Source: Megalopta genalis
Taxonomy: Eukaryota > Arthropoda > Insecta > Hymenoptera > Halictidae
Assembly: GCF_051020955.1 (NCBI RefSeq)
Contig: NW_027476864.1
Coordinates: forward strand, 62,001 to 126,000
DNA: 64,000 nt
Reading direction: 5' to 3'
Each line of letters begins with the position of its first letter. Position 1 is the stretch's first letter. The notes under the pieces were generated by a model. That model was not told the DNA's origin. It did not search any database and saw only the letters and a program-made list of their open reading frames with translations. Below, in pieces: positions 1-13,300 of this stretch. A program made the translations under genes and the position numbers.

Positions 1-1902
1 TCGTATGCAGTTGAAGCTAAATCATGTATAAAACAAGAATTTGAAGCTAAACCATTTGCTTCATATGGATTTGAAACTAAGCCTTCTACATCGCATGAAT
101 TTGAAGCTCAATCAGGTGAGTTTCTCATGGATTTGAAGCTAACTCGTTTGATTCGCCTGCATTTGAAGCTATATCACTTATATTCGCAAGTATTTGAAGC
201 TAAACCATTTGTTTTGCATGGTTTCGAAGATAAGTCTGCTACTTCGCATTGATTTGAAGCTAACTCGATTTTTTCGCCTGCATTTGAATCTATATCACTT
301 ACATTGCAGTTATCGGAAGGTAAATCATTTGTTTCTCATGTACCAGAAGGTAAGCCATCTGCTTCTCATTTATTTGAAGCTAAATCACGTATATCACAAG
401 TATTTGAAGCAAAACATTTGTTTCGCATTGATTTGAAGCTAAGCCTTCTACTTCGTATTGATTTGAAGCTAAATCATGTGTTGCGCATGGATTTGATGCT
501 AACTCGTTTGTTTCGCATGCAGTTGAAGCTAAATCATGTATAATCAAGTATTTGAGGCTAAACCATTTGTATCGCAAGGATTTGAAGCTAAACCATGTTA
601 TTCGCAAGAATTTGAAGCTAAATCATGTGTTGCGCTTGGATTTGAAGCTAACTCGTTTGTTTAGCATGCAGTAGAAGCTATATCGCTAATATTCGCAAGT
701 ATTTGAAGCCAAATCATTCGTTTCGCTTGGATTTGAAGCTAACTCGTTTGTTTCGCATGCAGTTGAAGCTAAATTATGTATATCACAATTATTTGAAGCT
801 AAATCATATGTTTCGCATGGATTTGAAGCTAAATCTTCTACTTGGCGTTGATTTGAAACTAAATCACGTATTCCGCATAGATTTTAAGCTAACTCGTTTG
901 TTTCGCATACAGTTGAAGCTAAATCTTATATATCACAATTATTTGAAGCTAAACCATTTGATTCGCATGGATTTGGAGCTAAGCCTTCCACTTCGCATTG
1001 ATTTGAAGCTAAATCATGTATTTCGCTTGGATTTGAAGCTAACTCGGTTGTTTCGCATGCAGCTGAAGTTAAATCATGCATATCACAAGTACTTGAAGCT
1101 ATACCATTTGATTCGCATGAATTTGTAACCAAGCCATCTACTTCGCATTAATTTGAAGCTATATAATGTGTTCCGCTGGGATTTGAAGCTAAGCCTTCTA
1201 CTTCGCATTGATTTGAAGCTAAATCATGTGTATCGCATGGATTTGAAGCTAACTCGTTTGTTTCGCATGCAGTTGAAGCTAAATCATGTATAACACAAGT
1301 ATTTGAAGCTATACCAATTGATTCGCATGAATTTGAATCTAAATGGTGTGTTTCGCATGGATTTGAAGCTAACTCGTTTGTATCGCCTGCATTTGAAGCT
1401 AAATCATGTATATCACAAGTATTTGAAACTAAACGATTTATTTCGCATGGATTCGAAGATAAGCCTCCTACTTCTCATTGATCTGAAGCTAAATCATGCG
1501 TTTCGAATGGATTTGAAAGTAACTCGATTGTTTCGCATGCACTTGAAGCTATATCACTTATATTCGCAAGTATTTGAAGCCAAATCATTCGTATCGCATG
1601 GATTTGAAGATAAGCCTTCGACATCGCATTCATTTGTATCTAAATTATGTGTTCCGCACGGATTTCAAGATAAATCGTTTGTTTCACATACAGTTGAAGC
1701 TAAATCATGTATATCACAAGTATTTGAAGCTAAACCGTTCGTTTCGCATGGATTTGAAGCTAAGCCTTCTACTTCGCATTGATTTGAAGCTAAATCATGT
1801 GTTTCGCTGGGATTTGAAGCTAACTCGTTTGTATCGCATGCAGTTGAAGTTAATTCATGTTTATCACAAGTATCTGAATCTAAACCATCTGTTTCGCAAG
1901 AA

Positions 1903-1940
1903 TATGAAGCTATGAAGCTAAACCACGTGATTCGCATGAA
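1903..1940. repeat. 38-bp monomer with an 8-bp internal duplication (marker variant)
   Basis: This monomer contains ATGAAGCT twice in a row (1904-1911 and 1912-1919), giving 38 bp instead of 30. The same variant recurs at equivalent positions in the later mega-copies (about 10183, 20412 and 31419). It also occurs in other contexts near 7655-7670 and 48121-48136, each time after a monomer with AAACCATCTG or AATCCATCTG. A single founder slippage event copied by block amplification explains this. It shifts both open frames. Confidence 0.9.
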
Positions 1941-2436
1941 TTTCAAGCTAAATCATGTGTTTGGCATGGAGGTGAAGCTAACTCGTTTGTCTCGGCTGCA
2001 TTTGAAGCTAAATCATGCATAACACAAGTATTTGAAGCTAAAACATTTGTTTTGGATGAATTTGAAGATTAGCCTTCTACTTTGCATTGATTTGATGCTA
2101 AATCATGTGTATCGCATGGATTTGAAGCTAACTCGTTTGTTTAGCCTGCATTTGACGATATATCATGTATATCACAAGTATCTGAATCTAAACCATCTGT
2201 TTTGCAAGAATATGGAGCTATGAAGATAAACCCTGCGATTCGCATGAATTTGGAGCTAAATAATGTGTTTCGCGTGGATTTGATGCTAAGCCTTCTACTT
2301 CGCATTGATTTGATGCTAAACCATTTGATTCGCATGCATTTGAAGCAAAATCATGTATATTACAAGTATTTTAAGCTAAACTATTTGATTCGCATGGATT
2401 CGAAGATCAGCCTTCCACTTCGCATTGATTTGAAGC

Positions 2437-2586
2437 GAAATCAAGTGTTTCGCAGGGATTTGAAGCTAACTCGTTTGTTTCGCATGCAGTTGAAGCTATA
2501 TCATGTATATCACAAGTATTTGAAGCTAAACGATTTGATTCGCATGGATTTGAAGCTAAGCCTTCTACTTCGCATTGATTTGAAGC
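2437..2586. repeat. 150-bp unit present in copies I and III, missing in II
   Basis: Copy I contains these 150 bp. Copy II goes straight from the equivalent of 2436 to the equivalent of 2587 (10716/10717). The segment starts and ends in the same phase of an E-A junction, so the difference is exactly one higher-order unit. Copies III and IV keep it (their offsets of 10379 and 11007 bp are consistent), so loss in copy II is simpler than independent gains. Confidence 0.93.
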
Positions 2587-4081
2587 TAAATCATGTATTT
2601 CGCTTGGATTTGAAGCTAACTAGATTGTTTCGCATGCAGTTGAACCTATATCAAGTATATCACAAGTATCTGAAGCTGCACCATTTGTTTCGCATGAATA
2701 TTAAGCTAAACCATGTGTTCGCATGAATTTGAGCTAAATCATGTGTTTCGCAAGGATTTGGCGCTAATTCGTTTGTTTCGCCTGCATTTGAATCTATATC
2801 ACAATTATCGCAAGAATTTGAAGCTAAATCATTTGTTTCGCATGCATTTGGAGCTAAGTCTTTTATTTCGCACTGATTTGAATCTAAATCATGTGTTTCG
2901 CATGGATTTGAAGCTAACTCGATTGTTTCGCCTGCATTTGAATCTATATCACTTGCATTGCAATTATCTGAAGGTAAATCATTTGTTTCTCATGTACCAG
3001 AAGCTAAGCGTTTTGCTTCGCATTTATTTGAAGCTAAATCATGTATATCAGAAGTATTTGAAGCTAAACCATTTGTTCTCGCATTGTTTTGAAGATAAGC
3101 CTTCTACTTCGCATTGATTTGAAGCTAAATCATGTGTTTCTCTTGGATTTGAAACTATCTCGTTTGTTTCGCCTGTACTTGAAGCTAAATCATGTTTATC
3201 ACAAGTATTTGAAGCTAAACCATTTGTCTCGCATTGATTTGAAGCTATGTCTTCAACTTCGCATTGATTTGAAGATCACTTGTTTGTTTCGCCTGCAATT
3301 GAATCTATATCACTTATATCGCAAGTATTTTAAGCTAAATCATTTTGTCGCATGGATTTGAAGCTAAGCCTTCTACTTCGTAGTGATTTGAATCTAAATC
3401 ATGTATTTCGCTTGGATTTGAAGCTAACTAGATTGTTTCGCATGCAGTTGAACCTATATCATGTATATCACAAGTATCTGAAGCTGCACCATTTGTTTCG
3501 CATGAATATAAAGCTAAACCATGTGTTCCGCATGAATTTGAGCTAAATCATGTGTTTCGCTCGGATTTGAAGCTAACTCATTTGTTTCTCCTGCATTTGA
3601 ACCAATATCACTTATATTCGCCAGTATTTGTAGATAAATCAATCGTTTCTCATGGATTTGCATCTAAGCCCCCTACTTCGTATTGATTTGAAGCTGAACC
3701 ATGTATTCGCTTGTATTTGAGGCCAACTCGTTTGTTTCGACTGCAGTAGAAGCTAAATCATGTATATCACAAGAATTTGAAGCTAAACCTATTGTTTCGC
3801 ATTGATTTGAAGCTAAGACTTCTACGTCGCACTGATTTGAAGCTAAATCATGTGTTTGGTTTGGATTTGAAGGTAACACGTTAGTTTCGCACGCAGATGA
3901 AGCTAAACCAAGTATATCACAAGTATTTGAATCTGCACCATTTGATTCGCATGAATATTAAGGTAAACCATGTGTTTCGCACGAATATTAAGCTAAACCA
4001 TGTGTTTCGCATGAATTTGCAGCTAAATGATGTGTTTCACATGGATTTGAAGCTAACTCGTTTGTTTCGCCTGCATTTGAA

Positions 4082-4112
4082 GCTATATCACTTATATTCG
4101 CAAGTATTTGAA
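4082..4112. repeat. 31-bp frameshifting monomer variant (example)
   Basis: In this C-class variant ATATCACTTATATTCGCAAG replaces the 30-bp form ATATCACTTATATCGCAAG, so the monomer is 31 bp. It usually follows a B-class monomer ending CGCCTGCA and recurs dozens of times, for example near 5320, 5935, 42075, 43635, 47665, 48800 and 60295. A second 31-bp form contains ATATCACGTATAATCGCAAG (near 5775, 6375, 7060, 45975, 48380). Each shifts the reading frame by one. On the minus strand this is why open frames stop after TCEYK or TCDYT and a new one begins with LQILANIS. The variants are copied intact with their blocks. Confidence 0.88.
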
Positions 4113-4374
4113 GCTAAATCATTTGTGTCGCATGGATTTGCAGCTAAGACTTCTATTTCGCATTGATTTGAACCTAAATCAACCGTTTCGCATGTACTTG
4201 AAGCTATCTCGTTTGTTTCGCCTGCATTTGAAGCTATATCACTTATATTCGCAAGTATTTGAAGGTCAATCATTCGTTCCGCATGAATTTGAAGCTAAGC
4301 CTTCTACTTCGTATTGATTTGAAGCTAAATCATGTGTTTCGCTTGGATTTGAAGCTAAGCCTTCTACTTCGCAT

Positions 4375-4392
4375 TGATTTGAAGCTAAATCA
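4375..4392. other. Dyad at the E-A monomer junction (example)
   Basis: TGATTTGAAGCTAAATCA has 6-bp arms TGATTT and AAATCA around GAAGCT. It forms wherever an E-class monomer (ending CATTGA) meets an A-class monomer (starting TTTGAAGCTAAATCA), so it recurs about once per 150-bp unit (also at 1209-1226, for example). It could be a protein-binding dyad or a weak hairpin. No function is shown by the sequence. Confidence 0.4.
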
Positions 4393-7300
4393 TGTGTTTC
4401 GCTTGGATTTGAAACTGAGCCTTCTACTTCGCATTGATTGGAAGCTAAATCTTGTGTTTGGTATGGATTTGAAGCTAACACGGTTGTTTCGCCTGCATTT
4501 GAAGCTTAATCATGTATATTACAAGTATTTGAAGCTAAACCATTTGTTGCGCATGCATTTGAAGATAAACCTTCTACTTCGCATTGATTTGATGCTAACT
4601 CGCGCATTTCGCCTGCATTTGAAGCTATATCACTAATATTGCAATTATCTGAAGGTAAATCATTTGTTTCTCATATACTTGATGCTAAGCCTTCTGCTTC
4701 GCATTTATTTGAAGCTAAATCATGCGTTCCTCTTGGATTTTAAGCGAACTCGTTTGTTTCGCATGCTGTTGAAGCTTAGTCATGTATAAAACAAGTATTT
4801 GAAGCTAAACCATTCGTTTCGCATGGATTTGAAGCTAAGCCATCTACTTCGCATGCAGTTGAAGCCAAATCATGTGTTTCGATTGGATTTGAAGCCAACT
4901 CGTTTGTTTTGCATGCAGTTGAAACTAAATCATGTATGTCAAAATTATTTGAAGCTAAACCATTTGTTTCGCATGGTTTCGAAGATAAGCCTTCTACTTC
5001 GCATAAATTTGAAGCTAAATCATGTGTTTCGCATGGATTTGAAGCTAATTCGATCGTTTCGCATGCATTTGAAGCTAAATCATGTATATCACAAGTATTT
5101 GAAGCTAAACCATTTGATTCGCATTGATTTGTAGCTAACTCGTTTGTTTCGCCTGCATTTGAAGCTATATCACTTATATCACAAGTATTTGAAGCTAAAC
5201 CATTTCTTTCGCATGGATTTCAAGCTAAGACTTCTATTTCGCATTGATTTGAATCTAAATCATGCGTTTCGCATGTATTCGAATCTAACTCGTTTATTTC
5301 GCCTGCATTTGAATCTATATCACTTATATTCGCAAGTATTTGAAGGTCAATCATTCGTTTCGCATGAATTTGAAGCTAAGCCTTCTACTTCGCATTGATT
5401 TGAAGCTAAATCTTGTGTTTCGTATGGATTTGAAGCTAACTCGGTTGTTTCGCCTGCATTTGAAGCTATATCACTTATATCACAAGTATTTGAAGCTAAA
5501 CCATTTCTTTCGCATGGATTTCAAGCTAAGACTTCTATTTCGCATTGATTTTAATCTAAATCATGCGTTTCGCATGTATTCGAATCTAACTCGTTTATTT
5601 CGCCTGCATTTGAAGCTATATCACTTATATTCACAAGTATTTGAAGATCAATCATTCGTTTCGCATGGATTTGAAGCTAAGCCTTCTACTTCGCACTGAT
5701 TTGATTCTAAATCATGTGTTTCGCATGGATGTAAAGCAAACTCGTGTGTTTCGCCTGCATTCGAAGTTACATCACGTATAATCGCAAGTATTTGAAGCTA
5801 AATCATTTGTGTCGCATGGATTTGAAGCTAAGCCTTCTACTTCGCATTGATTTGAAGCTACATCATGCGTTTCGCTTGAATTTGAAGCTAACTCGTTTGT
5901 TTCGCATGCATTTGAAGCTATATCACTTATATTCGCAAGTATTTGAAGGTCAATCATTCGTTTCGCATGAATTAGAAGCTAAGCCTTCTACTTCGTATTA
6001 ATTGGAAGCTTAATCATGTGTTTCGCTTGGATTTGAAGCTAACTCGTTTGTATCGCATGCAGTTGACGCTAAATCATGTATATCACAAGTATTTGCAGCA
6101 AAACCATTTGATTCGCATGGATTTGAAACTGAGACTTCTACTTCGCATTCATTTGAAGCTGAATCATGTGATTCGCTTGGATTTGAACAAACTCGTTTGA
6201 TTCGAATGCAATTGACGCTAAATCATGTATATCACAAGTATTTGAAGCAAAACCATTTGTTTCGCAAGAATTTGAAGCTAAGCCTTCTACTTCGCACTGA
6301 TTTGAATCTAAATCATGTGTTTCGCATGGATGTAAAGCAAACTCGTGTGTTTCGCCTGCATTCGAAGTTATATCACGTATAATCGCAAGTATTTGAAGCT
6401 AAATCATTTGTGTCGCTTGGATTTGAAACTAAACCATCTACTTCGCATTGAATTGAAGCTAAATCATGTGTTTCGCATGAATTTGAAACTAACTCGTTTG
6501 TTTTGCTTGAATTCGAAGCTATATCTCTTACACTCGCAAGTATTTGAAGTTCAATCTTTCGTTTCGCATGGATTTGAAGCTAAGGCTTCTAGTTCGCATT
6601 GATTTGAAGCTAAATCATGTGTTTCGCTTGGATTTGAATCTAATTCGGTTATTTCGGATGCAGTTGAAGCTAAATCATGTATATCACAAGTATTTGAAGC
6701 TGAACAATTTGTTTCGCATGAATATTAAGTTAAACCATGTGTTCCGCATTGATTTGAAGCTAAATCATGTGCTTCGCATGGATTTGAAGCTAACTCGTTT
6801 GTTTCGCATGCAGTTGATGCTAAATCATGTATATCACAAGTATTTGAAGCTGAACCATTTGATTCTCGTGAAATTTAAGCTAAACCATGTGTTTCGCTTG
6901 GATTTGAAGCTAAGCCTTCTATTTCGCATTGATTTGAAGCTAAATCATGTGTTAGGCTTGGATTTGAAACTAAGCCTTCTACTTCGCATTGATTGGAAGC
7001 TAAATCTTGTGTTTGGTATGGATTTGAAGCTAACTCGGTTGTTTCGCCTGCATTCGAAGTTATATCACGTATAATCGCAAGTATTTGAAGCCCAGTCATC
7101 CGTTTCGCATGGATTTGATGCTAAGCCTTCTACTTCGCATTGATTTGAAGCTAAATCATATGTTTCGCTTGGATTTGAAGGTAACACGTTTGTTTCACTT
7201 GCAGTTGAAGCTCAATCATGTATATCACAAGTATTTGAATCTGAACAATTTGTTTCGCATGAATACTAAGTTAAGCCATGTGTTTCGCATGAGTATTAAG

Positions 7301-10300
7301 CTAAACCATGTTTTTGTAATGAATTTGAAGCTAAATCATGTGTTTCGCTTGGGTTTGGAGCTAACTCGTTTGTTTCGCATACATTTGAAGCTAAATCATG
7401 TATATCACAAGTATTTGAAGCAAAACCATTTGATTCGAATGGATTTGAAACAAAGCCTTCTACTTCGCATTGATTTGAAGCTAAATCATGTTTTTCGCTT
7501 GGATTTGAAACTAAGCCTTCTACTTCGCATTGAATTGAAGCTAAATCATGTGTTTCGCATGGTTTTGAAGCTAACTCGTTTGTTTCGCATGCAGGTGAAG
7601 CTAAAACGTGTACATCACATGTATCTGAATCTAATCCATCTGTTTCGCAAGAATATGAAGCTATGAAGCTAATCCATGTGATTGGCATGAATTTGAAGCT
7701 AAATCATGTGTTTCGCATGGATTTGAAGCTGTATCACTTACATCGCAATTATCTGAAGATATATCATTTGTTACTCATGTATTTGAAGCTACGCGTTCCA
7801 CTTCGCATTGATTTGAAGCTAACTCGATTGTTTCGCCTGCATTTGAAGCTAAATCATGTATAACAAAAATATTTGAAGCTAAAGCATTTGATTCGCATGG
7901 ATTTGAAGCTAAGCCTTCTACTTCGCATTGATTTGAAGCTAAATCATGTTTCTCTTGGATTTGAATCTAACTCGTTTGTTTCTCGTGCAGTTGAAGATAA
8001 ATCATGTATATCACAATTATTTGACGCTAAACCATTTGATTCGCATGGATTTGGAGCTAAGCCTTCCACTTCGCATTGATTTGAAGCTAAATCATGTGTT
8101 TCGCATGGTTTTGAAGCTAACTCGTTTGTATCGCATGCAGTTGAAGCTAAATCATGTATATCACAAGTATTTGGAGCTGAACCATTTGTTTCGCATGAAT
8201 ATTAAGCTAAACCATGTGTATCGAATGAACTTGAATCTAAATCATGTGTTACGCATGTATTTGAAGCTATCTCGTTTGTTTCGTATGCAGTTGAAGCTAA
8301 ATCATGTATAAAACAAGAATTTGAAGCTAAACCATTTGCTTCATATGGATTTGAAACTAAGCCTTCTACATCGCATGAATTTGAAGCTCAATCAGGTGAG
8401 TTTCTCATGGATTTGAAGCTAACTCGTTTGATTCGCCTGCATTTGAAGCTATATCACTTATATTCGCAAGTATTTGAAGCTAAACCATTTGTTTTGCATG
8501 GTTTCGAAGATAAGTCTGCTACTTCGCATTGATTTGAAGCTAACTCGATTTTTTCGCCTGCATTTGAATCTATATCACTTACATTGCAGTTATCGGAAGG
8601 TAAATCATTTGTTTCTCATGTACCAGAAGGTAAGCCATCTGCTTCTCATTTATTTGAAGCTAAATCACGTATATCACAAGTATTTGAAGCAAAACATTTG
8701 TTTCGCATTGATTTGAAGCTAAGCCTTCTACTTCGTATTGATTTGAAGCTAAATCATGTGTTGCGCATGGATTTGATGCTAACTCGTTTGTTTCGCATGC
8801 AGTTGAAGCTAAATCATGTATAATCAAGTATTTGAGGCTAAACCATTTGTATCGCAAGGATTTGAAGCTAAACCATGTTATTCGCAAGAATTTGAAGCTA
8901 AATCATGTGTTGCGCTTGGATTTGAAGCTAACTCGTTTGTTTAGCATGCAGTAGAAGCTATATCGCTAATATTCGCAAGTATTTGAAGCCAAATCATTCG
9001 TTTCGCTTGGATTTGAAGCTAACTCGTTTGTTTCGCATGCAGTTGAAGCTAAATTATGTATATCACAATTATTTGAAGCTAAATCATATGTTTCGCATGG
9101 ATTTGAAGCTAAATCTTCTACTTGGCGTTGATTTGAAACTAAATCACGTATTCCGCATAGATTTTAAGCTAACTCGTTTGTTTCGCATACAGTTGAAGCT
9201 AAATCTTATATATCACAATTATTTGAAGCTAAACCATTTGATTCGCATGGATTTGGAGCTAAGCCTTCCACTTCGCATTGATTTGAAGCTAAATCATGTA
9301 TTTCGCTTGGATTTGAAGCTAACTCGGTTGTTTCGCATGCAGCTGAAGTTAAATCATGCATATCACAAGTACTTGAAGCTATACCATTTGATTCGCATGA
9401 ATTTCTAACCAAGCCATCTACTTCGCATTAATTTGAAGCTATATAATGTGTTCCGCTGGGATTTGAAGCTAAGCCTTCTACTTCGCATTGATTTGAAGCT
9501 AAATCATGTGTATCGCATGGATTTGAAGCTAACTCGTTTGTTTCGCATGCAGTTGAAGCTAAATCATGTATAACACAAGTATTTGAAGCTATACCAATTG
9601 ATTCGCATGAATTTGAATCTAAATGGTGTGTTTCGCATGGATTTGAAGCTAACTCGTTTGTATCGCCTGCATTTGAAGCTAAATCATGTATATCACAAGT
9701 ATTTGAAACTAAACGATTTATTTCGCATGGATTCGAAGATAAGCCTCCTACTTCTCATTGATCTGAAGCTAAATCATGCGTTTCGAATGGATTTGAAAGT
9801 AACTCGATTGTTTCGCATGCACTTGAAGCTATATCACTTATATTCGCAAGTATTTGAAGCCAAATCATTCGTATCGCATGGATTTGAAGATAAGCCTTCG
9901 ACATCGCATTCATTTGTATCTAAATTATGTGTTCCGCACGGATTTCAAGATAAATCGTTTGTTTCACATACAGTTGAAGCTAAATCATGTATATCACAAG
10001 TATTTGAAGCTAAACCGTTCGTTTCGCATGGATTTGAAGCTAAGCCTTCTACTTCGCATTGATTTGAAGCTAAATCATGTGTTTCGCTGGGATTTGAAGC
10101 TAACTCGTTTGTATCGCATGCAGTTGAAGTTAATTCATGTTTATCACAAGTATCTGAATCTAAACCATCTGTTTCGCAAGAATATGAAGCTATGAAGCTA
10201 AACCACGTGATTCGCATGAATTTCAAGCTAAATCATGTGTTTGGCATGGAGGTGAAGCTAACTCGTTTGTCTCGGCTGCATTTGAAGCTAAATCATGCAT

Positions 10301-13300
10301 AACACAAGTATTTGAAGCTAAAACATTTGTTTTGGATGAATTTGAAGATTAGCCTTCTACTTTGCATTGATTTGATGCTAAATCATGTGTATCGCATGGA
10401 TTTGAAGCTAACTCGTTTGTTTAGCCTGCATTTGACGATATATCATGTATATCACAAGTATCTGAATCTAAACCATCTGTTTTGCAAGAATATGGAGCTA
10501 TGAAGATAAACCCTGCGATTCGCATGAATTTGGAGCTAAATAATGTGTTTCGCGTGGATTTGATGCTAAGCCTTCTACTTCGCATTGATTTGATGCTAAA
10601 CCATTTGATTCGCATGCATTTGAAGCAAAATCATGTATATTACAAGTATTTTAAGCTAAACTATTTGATTCGCATGGATTCGAAGATCAGCCTTCCACTT
10701 CGCATTGATTTGAAGCTAAATCATGTATTTCGCTTGGATTTGAAGCTAACTAGATTGTTTCGCATGCAGTTGAACCTATATCAAGTATATCACAAGTATC
10801 TGAAGCTGCACCATTTGTTTCGCATGAATATTAAGCTAAACCATGTGTTCGCATGAATTTGAGCTAAATCATGTGTTTCGCAAGGATTTGGCGCTAATTC
10901 GTTTGTTTCGCCTGCATTTGAATCTATATCACAATTATCGCAAGAATTTGAAGCTAAATCATTTGTTTCGCATGCATTTGGAGCTAAGTCTTTTATTTCG
11001 CACTGATTTGAATCTAAATCATGTGTTTCGCATGGATTTGAAGCTAACTCGATTGTTTCGCCTGCATTTGAATCTATATCACTTGCATTGCAATTATCTG
11101 AAGGTAAATCATTTGTTTCTCATGTACCAGAAGCTAAGCGTTTTGCTTCGCATTTATTTGAAGCTAAATCATGTATATCAGAAGTATTTGAAGCTAAACC
11201 ATTTGTTCTCGCATTGTTTTGAAGATAAGCCTTCTACTTCGCATTGATTTGAAGCTAAATCATGTGTTTCTCTTGGATTTGAAACTATCTCGTTTGTTTC
11301 GCCTGTACTTGAAGCTAAATCATGTTTATCACAAGTATTTGAAGCTAAACCATTTGTCTCGCATTGATTTGAAGCTATGTCTTCAACTTCGCATTGATTT
11401 GAAGATCACTTGTTTGTTTCGCCTGCAATTGAATCTATATCACTTATATCGCAAGTATTTTAAGCTAAATCATTTTGTCGCATGGATTTGAAGCTAAGCC
11501 TTCTACTTCGTAGTGATTTGAATCTAAATCATGTATTTCGCTTGGATTTGAAGCTAACTAGATTGTTTCGCATGCAGTTGAACCTATATCATGTATATCA
11601 CAAGTATCTGAAGCTGCACCATTTGTTTCGCATGAATATAAAGCTAAACCATGTGTTCCGCATGAATTTGAGCTAAATCATGTGTTTCGCTCGGATTTGA
11701 AGCTAACTCATTTGTTTCTCCTGCATTTGAACCAATATCACTTATATTCGCCAGTATTTGTAGATAAATCAATCGTTTCTCATGGATTTGCATCTAAGCC
11801 CCCTACTTCGTATTGATTTGAAGCTGAACCATGTATTCGCTTGTATTTGAGGCCAACTCGTTTGTTTCGACTGCAGTAGAAGCTAAATCATGTATATCAC
11901 AAGAATTTGAAGCTAAACCTATTGTTTCGCATTGATTTGAAGCTAAGACTTCTACGTCGCACTGATTTGAAGCTAAATCATGTGTTTGGTTTGGATTTGA
12001 AGGTAACACGTTAGTTTCGCACGCAGATGAAGCTAAACCAAGTATATCACAAGTATTTGAATCTGCACCATTTGATTCGCATGAATATTAAGGTAAACCA
12101 TGTGTTTCGCACGAATATTAAGCTAAACCATGTGTTTCGCATGAATTTGCAGCTAAATGATGTGTTTCACATGGATTTGAAGCTAACTCGTTTGTTTCGC
12201 CTGCATTTGAAGCTATATCACTTATATTCGCAAGTATTTGAAGCTAAATCATTTGTGTCGCATGGATTTGCAGCTAAGACTTCTATTTCGCATTGATTTG
12301 AACCTAAATCAACCGTTTCGCATGTACTTGAAGCTATCTCGTTTGTTTCGCCTGCATTTGAAGCTATATCACTTATATTCGCAAGTATTTGAAGGTCAAT
12401 CATTCGTTCCGCATGAATTTGAAGCTAAGCCTTCTACTTCGTATTGATTTGAAGCTAAATCATGTGTTTCGCTTGGATTTGAAGCTAAGCCTTCTACTTC
12501 GCATTGATTTGAAGCTAAATCATGTGTTTCGCTTGGATTTGAAACTGAGCCTTCTACTTCGCATTGATTGGAAGCTAAATCTTGTGTTTGGTATGGATTT
12601 GAAGCTAACACGGTTGTTTCGCCTGCATTTGAAGCTTAATCATGTATATTACAAGTATTTGAAGCTAAACCATTTGTTGCGCATGCATTTGAAGATAAAC
12701 CTTCTACTTCGCATTGATTTGATGCTAACTCGCGCATTTCGCCTGCATTTGAAGCTATATCACTAATATTGCAATTATCTGAAGGTAAATCATTTGTTTC
12801 TCATATACTTGATGCTAAGCCTTCTGCTTCGCATTTATTTGAAGCTAAATCATGCGTTCCTCTTGGATTTTAAGCGAACTCGTTTGTTTCGCATGCTGTT
12901 GAAGCTTAGTCATGTATAAAACAAGTATTTGAAGCTAAACCATTCGTTTCGCATGGATTTGAAGCTAAGCCATCTACTTCGCATGCAGTTGAAGCCAAAT
13001 CATGTGTTTCGATTGGATTTGAAGCCAACTCGTTTGTTTTGCATGCAGTTGAAACTAAATCATGTATGTCAAAATTATTTGAAGCTAAACCATTTGTTTC
13101 GCATGGTTTCGAAGATAAGCCTTCTACTTCGCATAAATTTGAAGCTAAATCATGTGTTTCGCATGGATTTGAAGCTAATTCGATCGTTTCGCATGCATTT
13201 GAAGCTAAATCATGTATATCACAAGTATTTGAAGCTAAACCATTTGATTCGCATTGATTTGTAGCTAACTCGTTTGTTTCGCCTGCATTTGAAGCTATAT

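Larger units (their letters stand above)
1..8280. repeat. Mega-repeat copy I (8280 bp, internally deleted)
   Basis: Position 1 is equivalent to position 8281, so this is a full cycle of the mega-unit in an arbitrary phase. It matches copy II at an offset of 8280 bp up to 2436, at 8130 bp from 2587 to 6416, and at 10229 bp from 6417 onward. The last step means copy I lacks 2099 bp that are present in copy II at 14547-16645 (2727 bp relative to copy III). The join at 6416/6417 lies in a shared TCGC. Translations of all compared segments are essentially identical between copies, so divergence over several kilobases is very low. Confidence 0.93.

Noticed and set aside
113..121. Perfect splice-donor-like CAGGTGAGT (also 8393, 18622, 29629)
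   Set aside because: It is one monomer variant copied with the mega-unit. There is no exon, acceptor or branch context, and one such match in about 11 kb of distinct sequence is not surprising.
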